A DNA stretch of 64,000 nt from assembly GCF_024129865.1 (NCBI RefSeq), contig NZ_JAMYFE010000086.1, forward strand, positions 1 to 64,000. The letters run 5' to 3'. This DNA is from Stieleria tagensis (GTDB lineage Bacteria; Planctomycetota; Planctomycetia; Pirellulales; Pirellulaceae). A model generated the notes under the pieces. That model searched no databases and was not told the origin of the DNA. It saw only the letters and a list, made by a program, of their open reading frames with translations. The position numbers and the translations under genes are program-made. This document shows positions 16,453-26,071 of this stretch, piece after piece. Each line of letters starts with the position of its first letter. Position 1 is the first letter of the stretch.

Positions 16453-19425
16453 TCAGTCGACGTACATGAATTCGTTGGTGTTCCAAAGCAGCAGACACAT
16501 GTCGGCCAGTGCGCGTGTTTGCGGGGAGACATCGGCTGCTTTCTTGTCTTGCTGGTAGTGCTCAAAAACCGGCAAGATTTCTTCGTACTCGAATACGTTG
16601 CCCGAGAACTCTTCGACCAATGACCGAGTGATAGAGACCGGATAGACGACCGGTTTGGGGTCCACCGTCTGGTGATAATCGACCATTTCAGAGACGTATC
16701 GACCCAGGTTTTCCAATTCGGATTCCGTCGCCGCGCGGCCGAACGTCAATCGAAACGCCCGATCGATTTGCCGCGGCAGTTCCTCCGACTCCTTTTGCAA
16801 CCGCAGCGCCATCGCGATCGATCGATCGGTCATCATGTCACTGTTTAGCAGTGTGAACACTTGCGGGGTCACCGATGCGGATTCGCGTAGTTCGCAGGAT
16901 TCGTTGGGATTGGGTTGGTTGAACAATTCCGTAAACGGATCGGCCATGCCACGAACATGGTAGGCATAGATCGTTCGCTGATTGCGTTGTTCGATTTGCG
17001 GCGAGGGCTGGTAGGACGGTGCCAGTGAAAACTGAATCATCCGCGGTTGCAACGCAACTTCCATGTTGATCTCGGGCCGAATCGGCACACCGCCTTGGCT
17101 GGGCTGCAGCTCGCCGGTCAGTGCCAACACCGAATCACGCAATTCCTCGGCAGTCAGTCTTCGCCGTGGGAAGTGAGACAACAAACGATTGTCAGGATCA
17201 ACCTCGGCTAGTTTTTCCACTGCAACAGGTGTGGTGCTGCGGCGATAGGCGTCGGACATCATGATCACGCGATGCAATCGTTTGATGGTCCAACCGTTTT
17301 CGACGAAGTCGCTGGATAGGTAATCCAACAGATCGGGGTGAGAGGGTTTTGCCCCTTTGGCACCAAAGTTATTTGCGTTGGCGGCGATGCCGACACCAAA
17401 GTGATATTGCCAGACGCGGTTGACAATGGAGCGAATGGCAATTGCATTTTGCGGATCAGCGATCCACCGCGCCAGCCCCAAACGTCGTCCTTGGACAGCG
17501 TCGGTCAATAGATAGGGATCGTCGGCCCCACTTGAGACCGGCAACGAAACGGCACTCAAGACGCCGGGCACGACTTGATCACCAAACGCCGTCAATGCGC
17601 CACCGATCAAAATATGATTGACCAAGGTTTGGTCTTTCTTTTTCTGGGGGTTGATCCGCAACTTGCGGGCACCATTCCATGCCATCCCGCCGAACTCTGC
17701 GTTGTAGACGCTCTGAGCCATCGGCTGGTAGCGTTCCAAACGCCGCTGCCAAATCCATTCGTCCTGCTCGCGAACTTTCAACTGTCCTTGTTCGACGTAG
17801 CTGAGTCCGACGTGACGTTCTGGTTTTTCTTCGTCTGGCAGGTCCTTGCGTTGCTGTTCATTTTTGTAGGGCAGATTGTGTTCTTCGAACCATTTGCGTG
17901 CCGCGGTTTCGCGTTTTTCGACCAACTTGTTCTTTTCAGCGACGGCGAAGTCGAGCATTTTCTTGACCAGTTCTCGGCCTTGGTCAAATCGATCACGCGA
18001 TTCGTCCGCCAAAAATGGCACCTTGCGTTCGGCCATGTGCGTGGTCGCAAACGCGGAATACATGCGGTAGTAGTCGCGCGTCGGGATCGGATCAAATTTA
18101 TGGTCGTGACATTTGCAACAACGCATGGTCGTCGACAGAAACGTTTGTCCGGTGATGTTGACCAGATCATCGAGATAGATTTGCCGGGCTTCGTCGGCTT
18201 CGATCATCGCATTGTCCCAGGGCCCCAGACGTAGGAACCCGGTCGCCACCAACGACTCGGCTTCCTGTGGGGTGTAGTCGCCATCGAGTTGTGTCTGTTT
18301 GACCACAGCTTCGTCGCCACCGCTGCGGGCACGCACAGACTCGTCAGCCAATTCGTCGCCGGCGATCTGCTCGACAATGAATTCGTTGTACGGTTTGTCG
18401 TTGTTGAACGAACGAATCACGTAATCGCGGTAGCGCCACATGTTGGAACGTTCATAGTCATTGGACATGCCACCGGTGTCAGCGTAGCGACTGATGTCCA
18501 ACCAATGCCGTCCCCAATGCTCGCCATAGCGAGGGCTGGACAACAGGCGATCGATCGTCGCGGACCAAGCCGCCTCGGGATCTTGCTGCCAAGCGGTGGT
18601 GAAGGAATCGATTTCGGCGGGTGTCGGCGGCAAACCGGTCAAATCGAATGTCGCCCGACGCAGCAGCGCGACCGGTGATGCCGCGGGGGATCCTTGCAAT
18701 CCGGCAGCGTCCAATGCTCGAGAGACGAAATAGTCGATCGCCTCGCTTTGATCCGCCACATCCACCGGTAGACACTCGGATTTGGATTTCAGTTTGCCCC
18801 ACGCCCAAAGGTCCTCGGGTTGGTAGCGACGATCGGTCCATTGCTGTGACGTGCCGCCACTGGTGGTGACGATCAGACCGTCCGCAGTCTCGACCTGCAT
18901 TCGCTCTTCGTCTCGGTAACGTTGTTGCGTCTGTTCGTCCGGCCAGGGAGCTCCCTGTTTAATCCATTGACGAAATAGATCGACTTGCTGTTGCGTCAGG
19001 CGGTCATTTTCTTTCGGCGGCATCTCCATGCCTTCCCAGGCGATCGCCGACAACAAGGTTCCTTCATCCGGTTTGCCCGGCACGACGGCCGGTTCTTCCG
19101 ATTCTCCGCCGCGTAGCAGATCGGCCAGCCCCATCACACTGAATTCGCCTTTGACGTCCTCTTGATCAGCGCCGTGGCAGCCCTGACATTTATCTTTTAG
19201 AAGCGGCAAAATCTTGAGTGTGAAATCGCGTTCCACCTGTTCGTGCGCCGGTGCCGCGTCAGCAACCGGTGGTGGGACGGCTACGTCGTCGGCGGCTTGG
19301 GTCGGCGAAATCGCTGCGATCACGGTCAGCAGCCCAGCGCCGGCGATTGCTCGGATCGAGGGAACGGTCATTTGCCGGTTTGAGAGGGAAATCATGCAGG
19401 GTCCCGGTGTTCGGTTAGTGCTCAT
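16453..19425 (-). CDS. PSD1 cytochrome c / DUF1549 / DUF1553 protein
   Basis: This is a large exported protein (990 residues from the ATG at 19425). A hydrophobic leader (IAGAGLLTVIAAISPTQA) is followed by a planctomycete cytochrome-type domain with one CXXCH (KCQGCHG, about residue 80) and the typical MPPKENDRLT segment. The DUF1549 domain follows (RRATFDLTGLPPTPAEID, RYGEHWGRHWLDISRYADT, CKCHDHKFDPI), then a charged helical middle, then DUF1553 (NRVWQYHFGVGI, AYRRSTTPV, TPQVFTLLNSDMM). The function is unknown; family members are thought to be envelope redox or polysaccharide-related proteins. The chosen start overlaps the end of the FecR gene by 11 bp; ATGs at 19395 and 19371 are alternatives. 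Confidence 0.9.
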   Translation of the reverse strand: MSTNRTPGPCMISLSNRQMTVPSIRAIAGAGLLTVIAAISPTQAADDVAVPPPVADAAPAHEQVERDFTLKILPLLKDKCQGCHGADQEDVKGEFSVMGLADLLRGGESEEPAVVPGKPDEGTLLSAIAWEGMEMPPKENDRLTQQQVDLFRQWIKQGAPWPDEQTQQRYRDEERMQVETADGLIVTTSGGTSQQWTDRRYQPEDLWAWGKLKSKSECLPVDVADQSEAIDYFVSRALDAAGLQGSPAASPVALLRRATFDLTGLPPTPAEIDSFTTAWQQDPEAAWSATIDRLLSSPRYGEHWGRHWLDISRYADTGGMSNDYERSNMWRYRDYVIRSFNNDKPYNEFIVEQIAGDELADESVRARSGGDEAVVKQTQLDGDYTPQEAESLVATGFLRLGPWDNAMIEADEARQIYLDDLVNITGQTFLSTTMRCCKCHDHKFDPIPTRDYYRMYSAFATTHMAERKVPFLADESRDRFDQGRELVKKMLDFAVAEKNKLVEKRETAARKWFEEHNLPYKNEQQRKDLPDEEKPERHVGLSYVEQGQLKVREQDEWIWQRRLERYQPMAQSVYNAEFGGMAWNGARKLRINPQKKKDQTLVNHILIGGALTAFGDQVVPGVLSAVSLPVSSGADDPYLLTDAVQGRRLGLARWIADPQNAIAIRSIVNRVWQYHFGVGIAANANNFGAKGAKPSHPDLLDYLSSDFVENGWTIKRLHRVIMMSDAYRRSTTPVAVEKLAEVDPDNRLLSHFPRRRLTAEELRDSVLALTGELQPSQGGVPIRPEINMEVALQPRMIQFSLAPSYQPSPQIEQRNQRTIYAYHVRGMADPFTELFNQPNPNESCELRESASVTPQVFTLLNSDMMTDRSIAMALRLQKESEELPRQIDRAFRLTFGRAATESELENLGRYVSEMVDYHQTVDPKPVVYPVSITRSLVEEFSGNVFEYEEILPVFEHYQQDKKAADVSPQTRALADMCLLLWNTNEFMYVD

Positions 19426-21082
19426 GCGGGTTTCCGGTTTGGAACAAATCTTTAATCTCTTGCTCTGAAAGCGCACCGGAGAAAAGTGCGAATTCATCCA
19501 TACTGCCGTTCAAGTTACGCACGACAAATTTTGCATCCGTTCGGTACATCGGCTCGCTCCAATTGCAAATCGACGCCGAACCAATTTTCACGGAATCGAC
19601 CAGCAACGCCTCGGGGACGTGGTGGCTGCCGATGGAACGATCATTCAAGTAATGGCTGACCCGTTTCCGATCCACATCCAGCACCGTCGTTAACATGATC
19701 CAACGACCACTCAACGAGGTATCCCAGAACGGATCGGAGTAGAAAATTTGTTGTTGCAGAAGCTGCGGATCCAGCTGATCTGAATCGGGCGGTTTGACGG
19801 AAAAGAACAATCGTCCGTCGTTCATGATCTGCCAATGCGGTTCGCCGGATTCATGACCGTCGGTCAGGAACAACGAGTTGTACCAGCGGTCCAAGCTATT
19901 GATTTTAACCCAACAGCAGAGGGTCAAACCGCGATGTTCGCCGGGAACGGAGACTCGGACACGGCTGCCCATCGGACTAAAATCCAGTGCGCCTTGATTG
20001 CGTCCCCAACGGTCCTCGGTGCGTTCGGCGGCAACCACTGCTCCATCACCTGCGGCGTTGGGGTTTGCGGCTGCCTGATTGACCAACTGGCGCGACCAAC
20101 CGGCATCAGGATTGACTTGATAGTAAGCGATCAAACGCGGATCAAGACGCAGGCGTTCGCGAGACTGCTGCCAGTTGCTGAACTGGTTCGATTGCAGCTG
20201 CGCCAATTCATTTTGAAATGCCGCCGGTCCCAATAGATTGAGTTCCTCTTGTGGCAAATGGTCGGCGAATCCAGCCGCCGTCAATTGCATGGCCTGGCCG
20301 TCAGTCAAACGTCGGGTCAAGGCATCGGTCGACTGCAATTCGACTTCGCCATCGACCACTTTCACTCGGGCGCTGTCTTGATCGACATCCACGGTGAACT
20401 CGGTGCCCAAATCGACCACTTCGCCCGAGGCTGTCTTCACGCGAAACCCATGGGCGGGTTCGGGGACGTGAGCTCGCGCTCGGCCGCGCACCAGCGAGAC
20501 TTGCATCGGCGAATCCACCGAAAACAAGGCGTCGCCTTGGATCACCATCTGCACACCGCTGAACAGTTCCAGGTGCACCAATCCGGATTTCAAATGCAAT
20601 TTGCCTTCGGGTACCAATGCTCCATTGCCGATCGGATCGCCATCCCAGACAGCACCGGATTGGCCGCTTAGAACGGCGAACCCGTTGGCCGACGGCTCGG
20701 TGGAGGACGCCTGAGGCACGGTGGCTGCGGCGATAATTCCGGCAGTGGATTGGTTGGTGTTTTCCCGATCACGCGACAACATCCAAGACGTCGCGATCAA
20801 CAAACACGCTGCGGTGGCCAACGCAACCATCGCGACCCATGTGATTCGTCGCGAGTCAGTCTGGGCTTTGGTCAAAGCCTGCACAGTGATGTCGGCATCC
20901 CAGTCACCCGGGGCCTCTGACGCCTCTCGCTCGAGCAACAAGTCCAGTTGCAGCCGACGATAGTATTCCTGGCGGACTTCGGCATCGACGGTCAATTCCG
21001 CCTCCAACCGCAGCAGGTCTGCTTCACTGATCTGGCCTTCCAACAGCGAGTCAATCAGGAGGGATCGTTCATCAGGATTCAT
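19415..21082 (-). CDS. FecR-type anti-sigma/transducer protein with LamG-like domain
   Basis: This 555-residue protein has a short cytoplasmic helical N-terminus (residues 1-78, where a sigma factor could bind), one transmembrane segment (about 81-100), a FecR domain (about 170-250: VHLELFSGVQMVIQGDALFSV, FRVKTASGEVVDLGTEFTVDV) and a C-terminal LamG/concanavalin-like domain (about 380-545: LTLCCWVKINSLDRWYNS, GSMDEFALFSGALSEQEI). The start ATG overlaps the sigma-factor stop (ATGA), indicating translational coupling. The LamG domain suggests that the signal sensed outside the membrane is a carbohydrate or surface glycan (inference). Confidence 0.9.
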   Translation of the reverse strand: MNPDERSLLIDSLLEGQISEADLLRLEAELTVDAEVRQEYYRRLQLDLLLEREASEAPGDWDADITVQALTKAQTDSRRITWVAMVALATAACLLIATSWMLSRDRENTNQSTAGIIAAATVPQASSTEPSANGFAVLSGQSGAVWDGDPIGNGALVPEGKLHLKSGLVHLELFSGVQMVIQGDALFSVDSPMQVSLVRGRARAHVPEPAHGFRVKTASGEVVDLGTEFTVDVDQDSARVKVVDGEVELQSTDALTRRLTDGQAMQLTAAGFADHLPQEELNLLGPAAFQNELAQLQSNQFSNWQQSRERLRLDPRLIAYYQVNPDAGWSRQLVNQAAANPNAAGDGAVVAAERTEDRWGRNQGALDFSPMGSRVRVSVPGEHRGLTLCCWVKINSLDRWYNSLFLTDGHESGEPHWQIMNDGRLFFSVKPPDSDQLDPQLLQQQIFYSDPFWDTSLSGRWIMLTTVLDVDRKRVSHYLNDRSIGSHHVPEALLVDSVKIGSASICNWSEPMYRTDAKFVVRNLNGSMDEFALFSGALSEQEIKDLFQTGNPHEH

Positions 21083-21624
21083 CGGCTTTCTCCTGCTGAT
21101 ACCAACCGTCGTTCAATACAGTCTGCCAAGGAAGTCCGTAAGCGATGCAATGTGACTTTGACGCTACCGACCGGCCGGCCGAGTTGGCTGGCAAAATCCG
21201 CCAGAGGTTGTTTCGACGCATAGCGACCGAGCAGTAACTCACGATTGGACGGCTTGAGCAATTCCAGGCACTGACGCAGGGCTTGCTGACGCTGCAGAAA
21301 GCCATCGTCGACCTGTTGCAGCTCGGCTGCGATGGTTGATTCCAGTTCATCTGAAAACTGAATTCTCGCATCACGGGCTTGTTTTTTGCGATGATTAAGG
21401 ACTTCAAAGCGGGCGATTGCAAACGCCCAGGCCTTGAATTGGGTGCCAATTTCAAATTCCGAGCGTTTTTCCCAGATTTTTGAATTCGCCTGCTGAATCA
21501 CGTCACCGGCCGCGCTGTCGCCGGGCATCAACGCGCGGACATACAATCGCAACGGCAGCTGGCATTCGGTCAGCAGCGTGACAATCGCAGAATCGTCGGT
21601 GTTTTGGTGCTCGGACGGTTGCAT
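21079..21624 (-). CDS. ECF RNA polymerase sigma factor (planctomycete/verrucomicrobial type)
   Basis: This 181-residue sigma-70 family protein has only regions 2 and 4. Region 2 is seen in VIQQANSKIWEKRSEFE and FKAWAFAIARFEVLNHRKK. Region 4 is seen in LKPSNRELLLGRYASKQPLADFA followed by the helix-turn-helix GRPVGSVKVTLHRLRTSL. The ATG at 21624 is chosen; a GGGGGAG run lies about ten bases upstream. It is first gene of the operon continuing into FecR-LamG, PSD1/DUF1549/DUF1553 and DUF1501, and so probably drives that operon in response to the FecR protein. Confidence 0.92.
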   Translation of the reverse strand: MQPSEHQNTDDSAIVTLLTECQLPLRLYVRALMPGDSAAGDVIQQANSKIWEKRSEFEIGTQFKAWAFAIARFEVLNHRKKQARDARIQFSDELESTIAAELQQVDDGFLQRQQALRQCLELLKPSNRELLLGRYASKQPLADFASQLGRPVGSVKVTLHRLRTSLADCIERRLVSAGESR

Positions 21625-21740
21625 GCCTATAAACTCCCCCGATTTTCGATTGGTTAACAACTTTTTTAGAGAAAACCACCAAAACAATGATCACGTAGAA
21701 AGACCACCACTTCGCCATCCCCATTTTACCGCAGGTGCCG

Positions 21741-22541
21741 ATGATGTCGTCGAACCAAAAAACACAGCCAAACCAGCATCCCAATGCACTGATCCGCGAT
21801 GATTCTGCATTGTCGTGGATGGTACGGGGTTTATTGCTGGGCGTGTTGATCATTGGGACTGCCAACGCGCTGTCGTTTTTCTTTCGCAGCCAAGGTTGGG
21901 GCGGACTGCTAGGAAAACTGGATCCCCATGACGAAGCGATCGGATTTCCGTTGACGATCTGGCGAGAATCGGGCGGCTATGGAGCACACCATCTGAACGT
22001 ATTGCCGTTCATCGTGTGCCTGGCACTGGCGGTTGTGTTGGGCTCCATCGCGGGTGTGATCGCGATCGCCAACCGCCATACATTGAACCAGATCATGACG
22101 CGTCTGGTGTCTCAGTCACACCATGATCTGAAGATTCAATTCTCACTGCGTGGGCTGTTGATCGCGACAGTGTTGGCTGCCCTAGCGGCCGCGATCGTCA
22201 AGACGTTGACGCCGCGCGTCGAACTGCTCGCCGGAATCTACGCGTTAGGGCCGATCGCGTTGATCGCCATCGCATTCATCCCTCGACAATTGAACTGGCA
22301 GCAGCGTGTCGCGATCCTGACGCCGCTGACATTTGTGATGATCGCCATCGCCATCACCCTCGGGATCCGATTGGGAATCGAATTCGACAAAGTGTTGATG
22401 GGGATCTTTATCTGCTGGACGCCACAAACCGCGATCGCTGCCGTCGCCCTATCCGGCTGGATCATGATCCGCGAATACCGCGCGCTGCCAGACCACGCGG
22501 CCAAACTTGGCGAACCACTGGATTTGGATCACCCCCTGTAG
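21741..22541 (+). CDS. Multi-spanning membrane protein of unknown function
   Basis: This 266-residue protein has about six hydrophobic segments: GLLLGVLIIGTANALSFFF, VLPFIVCLALAVVLGSIAGV, LLIATVLAALAAAIV, LLAGIYALGPIALIAIAFI, FVMIAIAITLGIRLGI and AIAAVALSGWIMI. No motif ties it to a known family. The ATG at 21741 is preferred to the GTG at 21735. It is divergent from the sigma-factor gene, so the two may share control. Confidence 0.7.
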   Translation: MMSSNQKTQPNQHPNALIRDDSALSWMVRGLLLGVLIIGTANALSFFFRSQGWGGLLGKLDPHDEAIGFPLTIWRESGGYGAHHLNVLPFIVCLALAVVLGSIAGVIAIANRHTLNQIMTRLVSQSHHDLKIQFSLRGLLIATVLAALAAAIVKTLTPRVELLAGIYALGPIALIAIAFIPRQLNWQQRVAILTPLTFVMIAIAITLGIRLGIEFDKVLMGIFICWTPQTAIAAVALSGWIMIREYRALPDHAAKLGEPLDLDHPL

Positions 22542-22637
22542 CTGGCTGACCGCCGGGACCAACGTTTGCGATAGAATGGTGATTCCTGATCTGTCTGCGA
22601 ATACTCTGTCCCCGCACACCTACCAAGACTGATTCCA

Positions 22638-23996
22638 ATGAAACGCATCCTTGCTGGATTGATCCTGTGTTGCCTGTCCGGGCTGGCCCATGCTGCGGAC
22701 CGGCCCAATGTGCTGTTCATTGCGGTCGACGATTTGAACCACTGGCTGACTCACTTGGAACGCAACCCCCAGGCCCGCACGCCGAACTTTGATCGCTTGG
22801 CACGTCGGGGCGTGACGTTCACCAATGCACACTGCGCGGTCCCGGCCTGTGAGCCATCACGCTGTGCGTTGATGAGTGGCAAGCGACCGTGGGTCAGTGG
22901 CTGCTACAAGAATGGTGACAAATGGAAAAATCATCAGGCGGATGGCGAAGGCCTGAGCGCGCAATTCTTAAAAGCAGGCTACCACGTCGCCGGAGCAGGA
23001 AAGATCTATCACTCGATGCAGCATTACGACAACGAGTGGTCCGAGTACATGTCCAATGACGGACTGAAGCTAGACGGTCCGGGTGTGGACAAGATGGACG
23101 GCTACCACGCGGACGTGACACATCCCGAACTGAAAGACAAAGATTTGTTGGATTGGCACAGCGTGGATTATTGCATCCAGCGAATCACCAAGCCGCAAGA
23201 CCAACCCTTTTTTGTTGCATGTGGACTGTACAAGCCCCATCTACCCTTCGTCGTGCCTCGCAAGTATTACGACGCCTTTCCGTTGGAATCCATTCAGCTG
23301 CCGCCGCATATCGAAAACGACTTGGCTGACATTCCACCGGCCGGGGTCAGGATGGCCGGCCCGAACGGAGACCACGCAAAATTTCTGAAAAGTGGGCGAT
23401 GGAAAGCAGCGATCCAGTCCTATCTGGCGACCTGCACGTACACCGACATGAACCTCGGCCGATTGCTGGACGCGCTCGAGGCAAGCCCCAACAACGACAA
23501 CACGATCATCTGTCTGTGGAGTGACCACGGCTGGTCGCTGGGCGAAAAAGAACACTGGCGCAAATTTGCGTTGTGGGAAGAAACCACACGGACGGTGATG
23601 ATTTGGTCCGTCCCCGGCCTGACGCAGCCCGGCACCCGCTGCAATCGTTCGGTGGATTTGATGTGCATCTATCCGACACTGTGTGAGCTAACCGGGATTC
23701 CCAAACCAGACTACGTCAGTGGACATAGCATCGTGCCGTTGCTGCGCGATCCGCAACATTCCTGGGACATCCCTGCGATCACCACACACGGCCGCGGCAA
23801 TCATTCGGTCAAAACCGAAGCCTATCGCTACATCCGCTATGCCAATGGCGACGAAGAACTCTACGACGTCGCGGCGGATCCCTACGAATGGAAAAACATA
23901 GCCGATCGACCCGAGAACACTGACATCAAACAGCAATTCGGCAATTGGCTGCCCAGCAAAGAAGTCCCCACGCCCAAACGCAACAAAGCCAAATAG
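22638..23996 (+). CDS. Exported sulfatase (iduronate-2-sulfatase-like, formylglycine type)
   Basis: This 452-residue secreted enzyme hydrolyses sulfate esters, probably on sulfated polysaccharides. The signal peptide (residues 1-20, ending AHAA) is followed by the metal site VLFIAVDDLNHW (Asp31, Asp32), then the sulfatase signature ACEPSRCALMSG, where Cys71 is the residue expected to become formylglycine. Later motifs include GAGKIYH, CGLYKPHLPF and LWSDHGWSLGEKEHWRK. The DD-N-HW start and the VACGLYKPH block resemble the iduronate-2-sulfatase branch; the substrate is inferred. No carbohydrate operon adjoins it. Confidence 0.92.
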   Translation: MKRILAGLILCCLSGLAHAADRPNVLFIAVDDLNHWLTHLERNPQARTPNFDRLARRGVTFTNAHCAVPACEPSRCALMSGKRPWVSGCYKNGDKWKNHQADGEGLSAQFLKAGYHVAGAGKIYHSMQHYDNEWSEYMSNDGLKLDGPGVDKMDGYHADVTHPELKDKDLLDWHSVDYCIQRITKPQDQPFFVACGLYKPHLPFVVPRKYYDAFPLESIQLPPHIENDLADIPPAGVRMAGPNGDHAKFLKSGRWKAAIQSYLATCTYTDMNLGRLLDALEASPNNDNTIICLWSDHGWSLGEKEHWRKFALWEETTRTVMIWSVPGLTQPGTRCNRSVDLMCIYPTLCELTGIPKPDYVSGHSIVPLLRDPQHSWDIPAITTHGRGNHSVKTEAYRYIRYANGDEELYDVAADPYEWKNIADRPENTDIKQQFGNWLPSKEVPTPKRNKAK

Positions 23997-24010
23997 TCGC
24001 CATCCCCACC

Positions 24011-24478
24011 GCCAGAGTTCACGCTTCAGCGTGTCAGGTCACGACTGCTGCAGCCAACGCGAAACAACCTAAAGGTTGAACTCCAACGGGTTGGAACCAG
24101 TCACCGTTGGAGTTCACGCTTTAGCGTGCTAGGCACAACTGCTGCAACCAACCCGAAACAACCTAAAGGTTGAACTCCAACGGGTTGGAGCCAATCACCG
24201 CCAGAGTTCACGCTTTAGCGTGTCAGGTCACGACTGCTGCAACCAGCGCGAAACACCCTAAAGGTTGAACTCCAACGGGTTGGAACCAGTCACCGTTGGA
24301 GTTCACGCTTCAGCGTGTCAGGCACAACCGCCGCAACCAACGCGAAACAACCTAAAGGTTGAACTCCAACGGGTTGGAACCAATCACCGCCAGAGTTCAC
24401 GCTTTAGCGTGTCAGGTCACGACTGCTGCAACCAACCCGAAACAACCTAAAGGTTGAACTCCAACGGGTTGGAGTTCA
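24011..24478. repeat. Five-unit 94/95-bp tandem array of alternating variants
   Basis: Units begin at 24011, 24106, 24200, 24295 and 24389. Units 1, 3 and 5 start GCCAGAGTTC and contain CAGGTCACGACTGC. Units 2 and 4 start GTTGGAGTTC and contain GGCACAAC. The true period is therefore a 189-bp dimer. Every unit contains small palindromes (CACGCTTTAGCGTG or the CTTCAG variant; AACCTAAAGGTT; CCAACGGGTTGG) and opposing arms GGAGTTCA and TGAACTCC. It fills the 491-bp gap between the sulfatase and the convergent beta-propeller gene. There is no long open frame and there are no unique spacers. Confidence 0.95.
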
Positions 24479-24487
24479 GCTCTCGCA

Positions 24488-25879
24488 TCAATTGCTGATT
24501 CGATACAGCTTTGATGCGGTGCGGAAGTAGATGGCGCCGTTGGCGATCGCGGGTGTGGACCATGTCAATTCATCGATTTCATTTTTGGCCACCACGTTGA
24601 ATTTCGGTCCGGCCGCAATGACATGGGTCGTGCCGCTGGTATCGACACAGTAAACCTGTTCACCACTGGCCCAGGGCGATGCCCAAAACGCCCTGGCACC
24701 TGGAACTCGGGTACTGTAAACCGATTCGCCGGTGGCTGCGTCCAAGCAGTGAACCATCCCACTGCGCCGCTCGGGCAAGTACAGATAGCCCTGGCAGAGG
24801 ACTGGAGAAGCCATTTGAATCCCAGACCGTTCCTGTTTCCACAGCACCGCTGGATTCGTTGCTTGATCGGGCGGCGTGCTAAGGTCGCCTGAACCGCCCG
24901 GACGGATGCAGAACAAGTATCCGCCGCCGTCATCGTCTCCGCCTCGGTTGCGCAGTTCCGTGCCAACGTACAAGCGATCCTCAACCGCCAATGGCGTCGC
25001 GGAACTGCGTCCTTTCTCCATCTCCAATTGCCACAGCAGTTTGCCGGTCATCGGATCGTAGGAACGACAGACTGAACCGCCGGCAATCAATTCGTCACGC
25101 TGACTGTTTTGCCAAATGATTGGCGAGCTGTAGTTGGATTTCTCATCTCGATCGGCGCGCCAGATTTCGTTGCCGGTTGCCGCATCAATGGCAACGATGA
25201 ACGATTGGTCATCATTGTCGATCTGCAAAAACAGTTTGCCGTCATGCAGGGTCGGCGAACTGGCGGTTCCCCACCCGGCGCGCATCTCATAGCTGCCCAG
25301 ATTCTTGGACCACTGCAATCGGCCTTGCATGTCGTAGCAATACAACCCCGTCATCCCAAAGTAGGCATACACGCGCTGTCCATCGGTCAGTGGCGTTTCG
25401 GTGGCATAGGTATTGGAACTGTGGCGTGGGATGGTGGGGTGGCCGGTGTGTGCCGTCTGACGCCAGTTTTCGGTTCCATCGTTGGCGTCAATGCAGACCA
25501 CGTCCCAGCGGTAGTTCAACCGCGTCAGTTCCTGTCGCCGCCCCGCTGATCCGCTTTGGTACTCCTGGGGATCTGTATTTGCGGCGTCGCCATCGGTCGG
25601 GATTGGCACCGCCGTTGTCAAAAAGACGTTGTCACCCCAGACAACCGGACAAGACCAACCCTCGCCATCGACATCAATTGACCAGTCCACATTCTCGGTT
25701 TCACTCCAGCGCATCGGGTGCGATGATGCCGCGACACCATCGCTGTCACTGCCACGAAACTGCGGCCAATTGGCAGCGTTCGCGCTGTCCTCAGCCCCAC
25801 CTGGATCCGCTGCGACCGCCAATGGGGTGACTGAAATGAGCAACCAAAGCAAGCTGAATCGAATTGATTTTCCGTACAT
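24488..25879 (-). CDS. Exported PQQ-like beta-propeller protein
   Basis: This 463-residue protein has a signal peptide (FSLLWLLISVTPLAVAADPG) and the planctomycete NWPQFRGSDSDGVAA opening. Propeller blades follow, with DANDGTENWRQT, DMQGRLQWSKN, DAATGNEIWRAD, DPMTGKLLWQLE and DAATGESVYSTR. It is likely a periplasmic binding or scaffold propeller; no dehydrogenase active-site Asp or Cys pair is evident. The ATG at 25879 (or 25888) fits the signal peptide better than the one at 25936. It is divergent from the sorbosone-dehydrogenase-like gene over a 192-bp gap. Confidence 0.82.
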   Translation of the reverse strand: MYGKSIRFSLLWLLISVTPLAVAADPGGAEDSANAANWPQFRGSDSDGVAASSHPMRWSETENVDWSIDVDGEGWSCPVVWGDNVFLTTAVPIPTDGDAANTDPQEYQSGSAGRRQELTRLNYRWDVVCIDANDGTENWRQTAHTGHPTIPRHSSNTYATETPLTDGQRVYAYFGMTGLYCYDMQGRLQWSKNLGSYEMRAGWGTASSPTLHDGKLFLQIDNDDQSFIVAIDAATGNEIWRADRDEKSNYSSPIIWQNSQRDELIAGGSVCRSYDPMTGKLLWQLEMEKGRSSATPLAVEDRLYVGTELRNRGGDDDGGGYLFCIRPGGSGDLSTPPDQATNPAVLWKQERSGIQMASPVLCQGYLYLPERRSGMVHCLDAATGESVYSTRVPGARAFWASPWASGEQVYCVDTSGTTHVIAAGPKFNVVAKNEIDELTWSTPAIANGAIYFRTASKLYRISN

Positions 25880-26071
25880 CACTGGCATTCCGTTCGGTTC
25901 TGTAAAACGTGCAATCAAGTGGATCGTCGACTGCATTCTAGTAGAGTCTCAGCCTCACAAGCTCGCGCGCCTGGTTCGACTTCGCCTACCCGGCAATTTA
26001 ACCTGCACACGCTTGGCCGCTGGCTTGGTAGGATTGCTGACACGTCCAGATTTTCTTCTTTTCTGTCGCCG

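Noticed and set aside
24011-24478. CRISPR array
   Set aside because: The units are contiguous and near-identical over their whole 94-95 bp, with no unique spacers and no cas genes.
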